Positions 48,129 through 61,290 of a stretch of 64,000 nt of DNA are shown piece after piece. The stretch's first letter is position 1. Every line of letters begins with the position of its first letter. Position numbers and translations under genes: made by a program. The notes under the pieces are model-generated. The model worked only from the letters and a program-made list of their open reading frames with translations, ran no database searches and had not been told where the DNA came from. Origin of the DNA: Piper betle (Eukaryota > Streptophyta > Magnoliopsida > Piperales > Piperaceae); contig JAURVB010013526.1 of assembly GCA_033002965.1 (NCBI GenBank), forward strand, positions 1-64,000, given 5' to 3'.

Positions 48129-49783
48129 AATTTTGTAACACCCCAATCCGGTTTACTCTCAACCCGGACCAGAACTGTTACAAAGGATCGAACTACTCGT
48201 AAACCGATTAAGTTGGCTGACCCAAAACCTAAATGGCTACGACATAACCCTCTCGACGTCTTAAGATGGAATATGCCGCTAATGCGCAAACAATATATGA
48301 ATGAGATGTAAAACCCTAACAGGATACTACGTGAATGTCATGATAATCACCGCACACCAAAATAATTAAAACAACAATAAAATTCATAAAATTTAGAATA
48401 AAACGGATAGAGCCTCCCTAAAAGTGCAATAAGGGGATGACTTGTTAAAACACGGCACAATATAGTATATATATAAAACAATAATTTATATCGTAATAAA
48501 CTTCAAATCATCCACACATACTGTAATTGGGTCTAGCCCACCTACAATCTCATACTCAGCTCATTTGATTTCTTTTCATTTCAACACAACACATCATTAG
48601 AGCCTCTCTCAAAATATTTTCACGCATTTCTAAAACATGGCATACAAGCCTCACAAACACATGCATAAATACTAATATGTAAATCTACAGCAAAAGCCAA
48701 TCACATCACATCTTACGCAAAAGTCGGCGCGACACCAGGTATGTGTGTGCAATGCAAGCGCCACTCCTTCGTCGAGGCCGGCATGCGCCATTCATCATTC
48801 TCACCTACATATATTAGAAAAACGTCAGCAACGGGTGTCACTGGTTCGGAAATAACTAATATTAAACTGAAACATGAGAGCAAACTCTCATGGAAAGCAA
48901 ACCATCATATATATCTTCCTCAAGAACTCTCATAAAGGCAACTACAGAGGAGCCGTCGAGCAGCTGACTCAATAGCATCCCGATCTATCTGGTACTGTGC
49001 CGCTCACGACACTTCTTTTTCAGTACTTCACGTAAAACTTTTATCCTAAGCCCTCTTCGAACCCCCATATTACTCCTGGCCTTGAGCACGTAAACCGAGT
49101 ACTCTCAGGCAGTCGCCTTTAGTACCCTTTGAACCACAAGTCCGGACATGCGCTGTACTAAACAGTACCCGTAAACCTCCACGTCCTCCGGGTGTGAGGA
49201 ACTCAAACGCGGAGTTGTCAGGATCCCTCAGGAATGGAACAGTCCGCTGGCACTAATCCAGAGCCCGCTTTGACTGGCACGGCATCCGCTCATGGTACGT
49301 GCAGTCGACTCATCTTCTCTTGTCTCACTGAAAACTCGATAAAACTATTTATAGGGGCTGGGTCGGGATTTATTATAATAGGCCCGAAGGCAACTTGAGG
49401 TGGATCTTATTTTCGGAAAACAAACTCGAGGGATCTCATCCTCGAGGGTTATTAATTCCGAAAAACATCGACCAGGTGACCCGTGTTAGGTGGGGTCCAA
49501 TAAATCATCCACCTGACACGTCCTACGATCAATAAATCAAATCACACGATAGAATAGAGCGATAAAACCTGAGAAGCTGTGTCCTAACGGACTTGTTAGA
49601 AGCATCCAAGCACAGTCATCGTGCCTAGACGGCGAGCTCCTGCAACGAACCTACATGAACATAACTATTTACTAACGCCCATACATATATGATGCACGCC
49701 TATATAACTAATATATCCACATGCATACAATCATCTAATCAAACATAACAATCATCTCAACAATTACCCTCACATCTCTTAAT

Positions 49784-51567
49784 TGTAACACCCCAAATCC
49801 GGTTCATGCTCGTGAACCGAACCGGCATGTTACGGGGCCCCGGTTAGGTTGGCTAACCCGAACCTAACTCATACGGATCCAATCTCGGCGTCTTAAGATG
49901 TAGATACGACTTGTCATGCATGGATAAATTCATAAAACCCTAACATGATACTACATGGATGACATGCAACCTAAACTTCACACCAACACAATTACAATCA
50001 AAATTAGTAAAAATTATAAAATAAAAGGGACAGAATTTCCCCTAAAAATGTAATTAGGGGCCACCCTGTTAAAAACGTATATTCAAACATATATACGTAT
50101 AGCAACGATAGCATTCACACATACTTCTAATCTATTATATTCATCATTCTCTGAACTTTGGGTCCTAACCCCACTTTTGCTGCGCTACTCTGATCATTTC
50201 ATTTCATGTCATTGTCATGCATCAAACATTTAATCATGTCATTCACAATATAATAACATAATAATGCAATATTAAACATTCAGAAATCTAACATGTGTGT
50301 GTGCACAAGACCTCATTGCTCCTCCGTCCAAGCTGGCGCATCCATCTCGTGCTTATCACCTACATATATATAAGAAAAACGTCAGTAACAAGCGTTACTG
50401 GTCCGGAAAATAAAATAACTATAACAAACTGGCTATGAGAGCAAACTCTCATCTGAAAGCAAACATATACTTCCTCAAGAACACTCTGAAGGGCACTACT
50501 GAGGAGCCACTGGGCTGCAGACCCGGTAGCATCCCGAACTTACTGCTGCTGGTACTGTGCTACTCTCAGCACTTCTTTTTCAGTACTTCTCGTGAAACTT
50601 TATCCTAAGCCCTCTCCTTACCTCCATATTTCTCCTGGCCTTGAGCACGAAGGCCGAGTACTCTCAGGCAGTCGCCTTTAGTACCCTTTGAACCACAAGT
50701 CCGGACATGCGCTGTACTAAACAGTACCCGTAAACCTCCACGTTCTCCGGGTGTGAGGAACTCAAACGCGGAGTTGTCAGGATCCCTCGGGAATGGAACA
50801 GTCCGCTGGCACTAATCCAGAGCCCGCTTTGACTGTCACGGCATCCTCTGCATGGTACGTGCAGTCGGTTTCTCCATCTCTCGTCTCACTGAAAACTCGA
50901 TAAAACTATATATATAGGCCTGGGAAGGGATTTATATAATAGGCCCGAAGGCAACTTGTGGTGGATCTTGTTTTCGAAATCATCCTCGAGGGATCTCATC
51001 CTCGAGGGGTTATTAATCCGGAAAATATTCGGTTAAATGACCCGAGTTAAGTGGGATCCAATAAAACACCACTTAACCCGTCCTGCAATTAATAACATAA
51101 ACATACAATAGAAAAGCGTAAAACAAGACGAGTCCTAAACGGACCTGGTGGAAGCTCCAAGCGTGTCATCGCGCCTAGGCGGCGAGCTCCTACTTCGTAC
51201 CTACACATCAAAACTAGATACTAACGCCCGCTAACTAAATGATGCATCAAACTCAACAAACATCACACAATATGAATAACATCCATCAACATAACAATCA
51301 GAAAATCATAAAACTAATTAATCCTAGCTCATCCTATTCATACTAATTTTATTATATTTTCCTAAGTTACATTACTCGATTAGCATGCTCAACTCGATCT
51401 ACCTCATAAGATTACTTATTATTCATTCTCCCTTAATCTCATCATACAACTTATCATTTCATCCCTAATTAGTCATTAATCACCTCATGTAACTTATCAC
51501 TATCAATCACATCAATAAATCAATCCTACAATAAATCAATCCTAGCATGCTGTGCTAGCACTCATAC
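49784..51567 (-). repeat. LTR fragment close to the 6-10106 element
   Basis: Starts TGTAACACCCCAAATCCGG inside the left LTR piece of the outer element and follows the LARD LTR up to 'cctagcatgctgtgctagca', where it breaks. It is closer to the 6-3003 LTR than to its host LTR. Confidence 0.8.
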
Positions 51568-52048
51568 CGTGCTATGAGAGCGGGCATGTGTGTGTCGACA
51601 GTGGGCTCTGGAATGGTGTGTTATTATTATGTAAACGATAATTTTGATGTGTTTGCTTGAGTGAATTACTTGTTATGAAACGAACTGATAAATATGAATG
51701 AGTAGGGAGCCTTGGAGTACAGACTCGGCTCAGGTAAAAATGAATGAGATAATGGTTGAATGTCAGGGTAGATTATTATGTGTTACTGTATTTTTATAAA
51801 ATAGTATATATTTTCTTTTGGTTTTTTCATTTATTATTTTGTCTTGTCTTTGCTTGTACATCATAGCATGCATGTAGGACTACGTTAGAACCCACACATC
51901 CCATCCATGCATTTCATGTTTGCATCTCCATCTTGAGACACCGAGGGCAGATCCGGGTCGGCTTAACCGAACCCAGTAGATTAGCGAACGGTTCGGTCGC
52001 CGGTGACATTTCCGGGTCGGTTCACGGGTGAGCCGAAACGGGGTGTTA
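51568..52048 (+). repeat. Inverted end fragment of another LTR family
   Basis: Ends GGTGTTACA at 52048 in the opposite orientation to its neighbours. The terminal 150 bp are rich in 'cgggtcggttcacgggtgagcc'-like motifs; the rest is unlike the LARD LTR. The left boundary falls at the 'gtgcta' shared by both sides. Confidence 0.55.
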
Positions 52049-53502
52049 CAACAAGTCCGGACATGCGCTGTACTAAACAGTACCCGTAAACCTCTACGTC
52101 CTCCGGGTGTGAGAAACTCAAACGCGAGAGTTATCAGGATCCCTCGGGAATAGAACAGTCCGCTGGCACTAATCCAGAGCCCGCTTTGACTGGCACGACA
52201 TCCGCTCATAGTACGTGCAGTCGACTCATCTTTTCTTGTCTCACTGAAAACTCGATAAAACTATTTATAGGGCTGGGTCGGGATCTATTATAATAGGCCC
52301 GAAGGCAACTTGAGGTGGATCTTATTTTCCGAAAACAAGCTCGAGGGATCTCATCCTCGAGGGTTATTAATTCTGAAAAACATCGACCAGGTGACCCGTG
52401 TTAGGTGGGGTCTAATAAATCATCCACCTGACACATCCTACAATCAATAAATCAAATCACCGATAGAATAGAGTGATAAAACCTGAGAAGCGTATCCTAA
52501 CGGACTTGTCAGAAGCTTCAAGCGCAGTCTCGTGCCTAGACAGCGAGCTCCTGCAACGAACCTACATGAACATAACTATTTACTAACGCCCATACATATA
52601 TGATGCACGCCTATATAACTAATATATCCACATGCATACAATCATCTAATCAAACATGACAATCATCTCAACAATTACCCTACATCTCTAATTGTCAAGC
52701 AAGTTAATAATTTTATCATTTCATATGTTACTTATTACCTAGCACTTTTAATTCCAATTTCAAAGCATACCTATTCTAATTAGGTGACAATGGTTTAATC
52801 AATTTAATCCGTTTAATTTAATGCTAGCATGCAAAACCTAATTCATAAAAATTCATAAATTAACTAGTTAACAAGCATTTAATTAACTATTCAATGGTTT
52901 ACTAACAATTTCATTAGTAAGCATTTACATCATACAACACAATTTACGCTAATCATTACATGTTTATCATAATCACGATTAATTAAACTAAAATCATGAA
53001 GTTAATACAATTAATTCTAATATACTACCATGACCACAACATGTATGTAATAATTCTAAAAAGGAAGAACCACCTCGTGATCGGCGCTGAAATCGATGCC
53101 GACGGATGAAGGCGGTGAAGGTGAGTTGGCGGTTTTCCGGCGACTGTGCCGGCGGTTCTCCGGCAGCTCCGGTGGTTTTCCGGTGATTGCTCCGGCGAGG
53201 CAATCGGAGGTAGGGGTTAGCACCGTCTCGGTGAGCTGGACCCAATGGTGGTGACGACGAGGGCAGCCGCGGCGGCGATGGCCACCAATGGTGGCGTCGA
53301 GTGTGGTCAGGGCGGTCGGTCGCTCCGATCAGACCCACAGGCAGCCTCGATGGCGGCGCTAGGTAGGGGGAAAGGTAAGGGAAGTAGAGGGGAGAAGCTC
53401 CGACGTCATGGCGGCGGCGGTCTGGCGCAGACGGCGGCGGAATCACGTCGGGAACGGCAGGAAATCGAGGGCGATTTCCGGCGTCGCAACGGCTGGACGG
53501 TT

Positions 53503-54650
53503 GTTCGAATAATTTTAGTGACATGCAAGTATACACGGTCGAAACAAGTAATATAATGATAAATCGAGTATCGTCCCACAGGGAGATGAATTTCCTATAA
53601 TTAACTAAAGAAAATAAAATGAGGAGCAAAACAAAAATAACTAACTTAACTAAATCTAAGTAATAACTTTAAATTAAAAGCGAAGTCAAAATTATAAAAC
53701 TCGTTCTAGAGTCGAATTTCCCTTAACATGAATTTAATCTTCATCAAATCTTACTCTTATCTTTTATTCCCTCGGATTGTCGATCTAGGATAATTATATG
53801 ACATGGTGGCTCCCGCTCCTTCATGCTTCTATTATTTTGCCTCAATTTCTACCTCCCGGTGATAATTGATTAATCAACAAAATAATGCATTAAGATTTGC
53901 CTTACAATCGCATACGGTGTTGTGTATCTCCCGACCACAACGACAAACAAGTCAAAAGACTCGTCGTATGATGAATTATCAATGACTAATCTAATTAATT
54001 TCTCCCAAAATCTAATTAAACCTCATGATCTAAGAAATAGGTGATCAATCTACTCTTAGCATTAAGAACATGATAATTTAAACAATCCGATTGAATAAAA
54101 GAGTAAGAGGTTGAAATGAATTCAATTAAATCATGTTAAGTTCCATTCTTCTCTAGAACGAAATATAAAACTACTCCATAATAAAAATAGAAAATAATAT
54201 AAAAAAGAAACTAATTTTTATTATAAAAGAAAAAGGAATTACAAAAACTAAAACTACTACTTTCACTACACTCTGAAGCCAAGAGATGAGATATGATCAA
54301 CAACAAATGACCACCCCTTTATATAGAAATGGAGATACAAGAATTCGAAGAGGATGTTCACAAATCGATGTACTCTAATTAATTATAATGTCCCTTCAAG
54401 TTTCCAACTGTTCGACTCCATTGAACACCATGAATTGTAGCCATTGGGTGGCGCCAAGTGTCATGACCAATCAAATCCAAAGCTTAATTTATTCATCTTT
54501 TCCTGCATTAAAACATCAAAGTTAAGCATAATAATAAAATTAATTAACTAAAAAATAAAGTAAAATATTACTTAATTAATAATGTTTATACCCGGGAAGT
54601 ACAAAATCATATTAAAAACATGAGTAGATATTATATATTTTAAACGCTTA
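53503..54650 (-). mobile_element. Interspersed repeat inserted in the right LTR piece
   Basis: Interrupts GC-rich LTR DNA between 'ctggacggttgtt' and 'aacaacgatggttagg', with gttgtt/aacaac at its ends. It carries the motif gagtatcgtcccacaggga (53567-53585). A second copy, in opposite orientation and more diverged, lies at about 58540-59410. The superfamily is not identified. Confidence 0.6.
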
Positions 54651-55271
54651 ACAACGATGGTTAGGGCGTGGTCGAGGCGGCAAGGTGATGGCACGACCGG
54701 GCTGAGTGGCGTCGACCGGTGGCGAGGTGGGGTCGACGGCGGTGGCAAAATCTCAGGGGCGGCGGCGGTGAAAACGTGGGTTGGGGGAGGAAGATGAGAA
54801 GTATAGGGGGTGGCAAAGTTGTAAATAAGACTTGACTCGACACCAGCTCGAGTCAAGAATGATAACTGACTCGGAATAAATCCTAGAAAAATCTAGAAAA
54901 ATTGGGAAAAATCCCATAAAATCAAACAAAATATCACAACATCCAAATGACATGTCGTATAACTAATAACCCACCCGAATACCATCTAACGCGTCCTAAT
55001 GCGTTATTCGGCCTAAACTAATTCTACGGTCACAACATAAATAAAAAAAATCATCAACTGTATACTTTCATATCTACTGATAACTTAATCTGCTGATGCG
55101 TATCTGACGCTATCATCAATACTTGGGTATACATGAACCCTCATAGCACGTGCACACGGTCGGCCTCGGCCCCGTACACGTGTTCTGAAAGTTGAACTGA
55201 CTCGAACTACGGTCAAACCGACCGGCTAACGACTATAAAACCATGACTTGAGTCGCGGGTTTTACAAATTT

Positions 55272-56342
55272 CATGTTAATTATTAATGGGCCCATGAATC
55301 TATTGTGGGCCTGAATCAATTAAAAAGGCTAAACTGTATTGAGTCAAAAGTGTTGATAAATAATAACAATAATAATCTCAAATTAAGTAGGTATTTATGG
55401 GCCCTTTTAAAAGTATTGTTGGGCCTGAATCATCAATGATGCAAGAAAACATGAGACTCAACGAGAGCAAAAAATTTTTTCCAACCTTTTAACAATAACA
55501 ATAATAATCTCTTCAGCCGGTTGGGGGTTATCTAAAAATACAGAGGATGTAAAGATAAAAATACAAGCACATGCATTATAGCATGACAAATATTTATGTT
55601 TAAGGTATAATATAATGATTAAACACGAAATTCAAATATCCCTAAGAATTTATTAATCATAAAATAAATTATACTATATTAAATATAACATGCAACAATA
55701 ACATAAGATAAACTAACTACGCAAAATCAATTTCTACAACCTTCAAATTGTTTCTCATAATCACAATTATAACTTAAATAATATAAAGAAGAAGTTCTAT
55801 TTTATTTATCAATTCTTCCAACCTGGGTAGGTAAGGGAACCACCAACCACACCATTAACTATCAATTTGAAGATGTTCACCCACAGTCACAAAACCATGT
55901 TAGTGATAAAGCCACTAAGTTGTATAATTATATAAAACAAGTCAATATATTCTATATCATTATTTATTAAGGCTTTTACTGATTATGAGCCTATGACAAA
56001 CTCCAATTATGCCGAAAGGGGTGGCCGCCCTATGTAGCTACAATCCCATGCATGCACATACACGATACGTGGCCTATGACATGTAGTTATCGATATTTGC
56101 CATTGACTTACCCTCTTTGTATCACAAGTGCATCACGAGTTGTCTTGTGCCATTGCGTACTGTCACCCTTTTCGGCATGAGGGAAGGTATTTTATCTTTC
56201 AAATAATTTTAAAGGTGTGGCCCTGTATCAGACTGGATCAATTCCTTGACCCTGGTTGTGCTCAGTGCATGGTGGTTAAATCTAGGCTCAGGCCGACCAG
56301 GGCTTCCAAAAAGGAATATACAACATTTCAAATAGTTATACG
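55272..56342. repeat. Spacer with a relative of the 24.2-25.7-kb LTR-like repeat
   Basis: 55800-56342 resembles 24440-25680 without its minisatellite. 55290-55440 holds two related 'atgggcc...gttgggcctgaatca' segments. No gene is seen. Confidence 0.55.
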
Positions 56343-56531
56343 AAGCTCAAATCGCAACACAGCTGAACCAATACGTGAGCTACAAAAGCTGAAATGACAC
56401 CTTCGACAAAAGCCCCCAATTCCCTCAACTCCACCTTCTGCGATCCAACCTCCACCGCCTCTGATTTTCCTGCGCCCCAGCCCCGACGATCCCGCATTCC
56501 CTGGATGTGATCCAGATTTGCCGCCGGAGCC

Positions 56532-56699
56532 ATGTCGGAGGCTGGGGAGCCCAGCTGATGCCGTTGGCATCGTTCAAGGAGGGGGCCAATGGGCGGCAAA
56601 CGGGGCGGCCGAGCATGCACGCCGACGAGTTCATCAACCTGTTGCATGAATCGGATCCGGTGAAGGTGGAGCTCAACCAGCTCGAGAATGAAGTGCAAG
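56532..56699 (+). pseudogene. Isolated first exon of a MAP70-like gene
   Basis: The frame reads ASFKEGANGRQTGRPSMHAD then EFINLLHESDPVKVELNQLE and NEVQ, and ends at a donor (caag|gtgggt) in the phase used by plant MAP70 genes, whose next residues would be D-K-D-R-E-L. MAP70 proteins are plant coiled-coil microtubule-associated proteins of about 600 residues. The best start (ATG 56532, MSEAGEPS) is in a different frame from the conserved part, which implies a frameshift between 56545 and 56565; an ATG at 56558 is in frame. No second exon follows before the next gene. Truncated copy or captured exon. Confidence 0.75.
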
Positions 56700-57480
56700 G
56701 TGGGTGCTTCTCTTCTATCTACTGCCCCCTGACCTGAACCACCGCCCCCACCCACCCCGTCCCCCCACCCCTCGCCCAGTCCCCCGTTGCCCCCCCCCCC
56801 CGGCTCCATCCTCCCCCGGCGCCGTCACTCTTGCCTGACTCTGAGCTGAGTTAACTCAGGATTAATCAGATCGGAATCGGCCCGGTCTGATTTTCAAGAA
56901 AACCTGGTCATCCATCTTTTGACTCAGTTTTCCACCGAGCCTTGTTAACTCGGCCAATTCCGAGTGGAATCGGCTGAGTTTTGCAACAGAGATCTACATG
57001 GCTTAAAATCAAGAAGAGAAATATTAACTGGTTAATTAATAGCAAACCTGGATTAGTTACATCAAACCCAAAATTAGTTACATCCAAAAGATGTAACAAG
57101 TAATATAATATCATTATCAACTTACTTAATTGGTATGCACTTAACATAACTTTTTCTCGTATGTACCCATATTAACCTACTGACCAGGCATATAAAAAAA
57201 CACAAACCAAACTATACAAATTATTTTTTTGATTTATTTTTAATTTTTATCATGCATGAAGATTGTTTGCAATGGATAAGTTTTGAGAGATTTTGAGGAA
57301 AAGGTACTTACTGTTCCAAATCCGCCGGAGGATATTAAGGGAAAAGATTTGTGCTGTTCCAAAATTACAAGAGAAGATTTGTGAAAAAATTAAGGAGCCT
57401 ATAATTTATTGCCAGTAATCATGGAATAGAAGGGGCTTTCAAAATTCAATAAATAGCAGAGCCTAATTACTGGAAAAAAG
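56700..57480. other. C-rich then AT-rich spacer, no gene seen
   Basis: 56720-56830 is a C-run-rich stretch. The remainder is A+T-rich with no recognised domain, although 57290-57480 resembles retroelement leader or promoter DNA. Confidence 0.4.
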
Positions 57481-57499
57481 AGGGGAGAAAAATTTTCAG

Positions 57500-58540
57500 A
57501 GAAAAATAAGTCCCGTGTTTATACTGCAAAGAAGAGAAGGAATGAACGAGGCTTCATCTCCCCTATCTCGTCTCCTATGTGAAGAATGCCGCTGCCATGA
57601 AGGAAGGAGAAAGTTGTCAATTATCTCTTCGTTGAAGTGTTGCTTGAAGTCTCACCAAAGCCTTAGAGTTTCGCTGTGCAGCAGTCGTCCGTGCCCTTCC
57701 ATACCGCTCCAGTTCTGTCTAGCCTCGACAAAGGCCGCCCATGCTGCCTCACCGCAACATATCTACTTCAAAGGGGGTGTTTATTTTTGCAGGGGTTGTT
57801 TATTATTTGTAGGGAAAATCGTGGCGGCAAAAGGAAGAAAAGAAAAGAAGCAGGGGATGGAGAAGGCTGCCTTCCCCATCGTGCTCACCTAAGTCGTCCC
57901 CATCCATGAAGTTTAATCGCTACCCGCTGCCATCTTTGCCTTGAAGCCTTGCTGAGAAGAGAAAGGTTGCTGACATCTACGTCGCCAAAGCCTTGTTGTT
58001 GTTGCTGCCGTGAAGTGGAGAGTCCTGCCGTCTCACCATTGCTGCGGCGAGAGACGAGTCGCTGCCGAGAATTCGTGAAGCCTGATGGGGAAGATGGAAA
58101 ACACTTAGCTCGCCATTGCCAGAGTCCTGTCACCTCATTGCCTTGTCGAATATGGTGATGTCGCTACCATTTCAGAGCACTAGTTACCAATTTGTGAAGC
58201 CCCCTGCACTTTGTTGCCAAGCCACCTGAGTTGTAGACGCCCTCCATTTCGCTGCCTAGATCCCCACGTTGTTGTCGTAAAGGAGGACTGCTAGAGTTTT
58301 GTTGTACCATGGCTCCACCTTGTTTGAAGCCTTGTCGCTGCACTGTCACGAAGTTGAAGCCCAACTTGCTGATTTGTTGTTGCCTTGCTCGTGCCACTAC
58401 CAGAGCCCCAAGCCCCATCACGTCTTTTGCTGTTTAGAGCCTTGGAGCCACCATCCTGCCTTGTCGCTGCCCTGAAGTATCACCAGAGCCTAGCCCTACA
58501 CCAAGAGAAGCCCCCAAAAAGATGAAACAAATTAAGTTTT
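57500..58540. repeat. GC-richer, CTGC/TTG-rich repeat-like block of unknown identity
   Basis: Full of 'ttgttgctgccgtgaag' and 'ccttgaagccttgct' motifs, with short ORFs on both strands in several frames and no recognisable domain. A similar block lies at 59430-60960. Probably the leader region of a retroelement, but this is inference. Confidence 0.45.
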
Positions 58541-59410
58541 GGAATTGAAAGTGTCATGGCCACCAAATGGGTACAATTTATGGTGTTGACAAAGTTCGAT
58601 GAAGATGGATATACATTGTTTTGGCTGCATTTGAGTGTGTTGAGGAGTTAGAAATTTAAATAGACATCATAATTAATAAGACTACATCGATTTGTAAACA
58701 CCCTTCTTAAATTCATGTATCTAATGGTCATCTCATCTTCTAAATAAAGGGGTGATCATTTATTATCTGAAATATCTCAACTTTTAGCTTAGAAGTAGTT
58801 TTAGTTTTTGTAACCTTTTCTTTTCATAATGAAAAGTAATTTTTTTCTTTATAGTATTTTCTTTTTTATTATGGAGTAATCGTGTATTTTCTTTTAGAGA
58901 AGAATGAAACTTAACATGATTTAATTGAATTTATTTTAAGTTCTTACTCTTTTATTCAATTGGATTGTTTGAATTATCATATTCTAAATGCTAAAAATAA
59001 ATTAATCGTATATTTGTTAGATCATAAGGTTTAATTAGATTTCGAGAAAATCAATTAGATTAATCATTAATAATTAATTATACGACGAATTTTTTAACTT
59101 GTTTGTCGTTATGGTCGGGAGATACACAACACTGTTGTATGCGATTGTAAAATAAATCTTAATACATTATTTTGTTGATTAATCAATTATCACTCGGAGA
59201 TATAAAAATTAAGGCAAAATAATAAAAGCATGAAGAAGCGGGAGCCACCATATTATATAATATTTCTAAATTGTCAATCGAATAAAATAAAAATAAGAGT
59301 AAGATGTGATGAAGATTAAGTTTATATTAAGAAAAATTCTGACTCTTAAACGAAATTCATTTAGAGATGGTTCTCGATTTTATTATTATATTAATTAGTC
59401 GAACAACTAA
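58540..59410 (+). mobile_element. Second, diverged copy of the 53.5-54.65-kb repeat (inverted)
   Basis: Shares 'tacatcgatttgt', 'taaaggggtg.tcattt', 'gtcgggagatacacaacac' and 'gttgattaatcaattatcac' with the reverse complement of 53503-54650. It ends near cgaacaac at 59407, the same end sequence as the other copy. Confidence 0.65.
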
Positions 59411-59429
59411 CCTCACCGTGTTAGTGTTT

Positions 59430-61290
59430 TTGTAGTTCAGCGCTTTCGGCAAAGTTCGCGGCCAATTCCGGTCATTCCCGACCATGCCAAGACCATCAAG
59501 ATGTTCCGCGCCGAAGCCTTCCCTTGCCACTTTCGAAGCCCGAAGTCGCCGGAATTTTGCAAGAAAGCTGCTGACCGGGAACGAGTAGAAAACAGAGTCC
59601 GTGTTGCACATTGGCGATCTCCTTACAAAATTAAGCGCCGAGAAGAAGAAGAAGCGAAGCAAGGAATTAGGATCATCCCCAATTGAACCTACCACCGCCC
59701 AGAAGTCCGATTGAAGCTGTCTGGCCGAAGGTCTCGGTTGCGGCTATTGTTGGGCAGAATACTCTTCTCGTCGTGAAGCCCTGTCATTGCCGGAGAGATG
59801 GAAGACGCGGCACCTTGCTGAGATGTTCGCCCAGGATTTTGCTGTCCACCGAAGTTGCTGAGAAAGTCACTACTTGGCTACATAACTGCTGCCGAATTCT
59901 GTCGTGGATGGCTGTCGGAAGTTCGTCGGAGGAGTGCCCTGCCTAGTGCCGCTGCCAGGAGTGTGCGAGTCCAACTTGCTTTGCCACCGATCGCCATCAC
60001 ACCAAAGTGCCTTGCTGTTGTTGATAGGTTGTTGCTACTGTTTGTTCCCGCTGGAATGAGGGTGAAACGCCGTTGCAGCATTCTAGTTGTCTAGCTGTTC
60101 ACTAACGATCTGCTGCTGCCGTCCTGCCGTCACTCGGTCACGGAGCACTGTCCAGGGAGAAGGGATCATCACCACCGTGGGGAAGGAACCGCCGCAGTCA
60201 CAGGAAACAGAGGACTTGGAGTAAAAACAGAGGAGTCATACCGTCCTTGCCGTGAAGCTTGCCGGAGTCGAGACGTTCCGGTGAAAACAGAGATTGATGG
60301 GAAGAAGAAAGAAGGAACCTTGTTACTACTATTGTCGCCGGAAGTTCATCAACTGCTCTGTTCTGTTATTGTTGTAGCCGGAAAGGAGTCCCTTGTCATA
60401 CTGCTGTCCTGCCAACAAGAGTTCCTTGGCCAGAGCTTGTTGCTGCCGAAGTGTGCTTGCCGGGAGAGGAGAAGGACCACTTTGCTGCTGGACGGCCTGA
60501 GAAGAGAGACCCTTCCCTGTCGCTGCGAAGGCACCGAAGGAAAAGCAATGAACTGTTTCTGTCGGTGAAGTCCAGCGAAGGGAGAAAGGAAGGTTCCCCT
60601 CGTTGGAGCAACATCTCCGGCGACGCCCAAGACCATCGGGTTGGCACTCGGAGTGCCCCCACACAACACAACCCAGACTTGTTGTCGGATACTCCTGTCG
60701 TCGCCGGAATTTTTCCAGGAAATCGCCACCGGAGAAAGGAAGATACAGAGCAGTAAGCAGCAGCGAAAAGGTGGATTTCGTGGTGGTTTTCCTACCAACG
60801 CCGGACGTTCCCAGCCCAGAAGTGGTGTAAAAAGTGAATTCAGAGAATCAATATTCAGGTCTGGTTGGAGTGCAGCCTGATTTTGGAGCCGCTGGTCGCC
60901 GGAATGAAAGCCCATCGCCGGCGGTGCTGCTGTTAAGAAACGGAGAAGAAGAAGAGGAGATCGAGGAAGAGGATTGGGTCTGGCTTACCCGGTTGCCCAT
61001 TTAATATGGTGCTTGTCCATTCTTTGTTGAACAGAGAAACGGCCTGCCACTGACTTGACCGTTATTGTGAGTCCGCTCTGATATTGTTTAGCGGACCTTT
61101 TGTACCTGATAACGTCCGCAATTGTTGTCCGTGAGTGCTGTTTAGACAAGTTCATTTGTAGACTAGCCCGATTTAATTCGGAACAACTTGAATTTCAGTT
61201 GAAGATTTATTTTGAGTTAGTTCCTACTCTGCTTGGGGTGAAACTAGGTGTCAAATGGATTTTTCCTATTTTGGGTCACAGAGGCTAAAT
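59430..61290. repeat. Second CTGC/GCCGGAAG-rich block of unknown identity
   Basis: 'gccggaag', 'ttgctgcc' and 'gaagttcg' motifs recur. ORFs of 60-190 codons overlap in all six frames, as expected of such composition. 61000-61290 is less biased and resembles an untranslated leader. No domain is recognised. Confidence 0.45.

Larger units (their letters stand above)
48134..55266 (-). mobile_element. Rearranged LTR retrotransposon of the LARD-related family, TSD AATTT
   Basis: The outer ends are TGTAACACCCC (48134) and GGGTTTTACA (55266), flanked by AATTT at 48129-48133 and 55267-55271. The left LTR piece (48134-49783) and right LTR piece (52049-55266) share a nearly identical ~640-bp overlap (49135-49783 versus 52049-52695), as expected for the two LTRs of one element whose interior has been lost. 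Other LTR pieces lie between them (49784-52048), and the right LTR is interrupted at about 53503-54650. No coding sequence. Confidence 0.8.

Noticed and set aside
60349..60915. A 188-codon minus-strand ORF
   Set aside because: Overlaps other ORFs in all frames of a CTGC-rich block, with no domain recognised.
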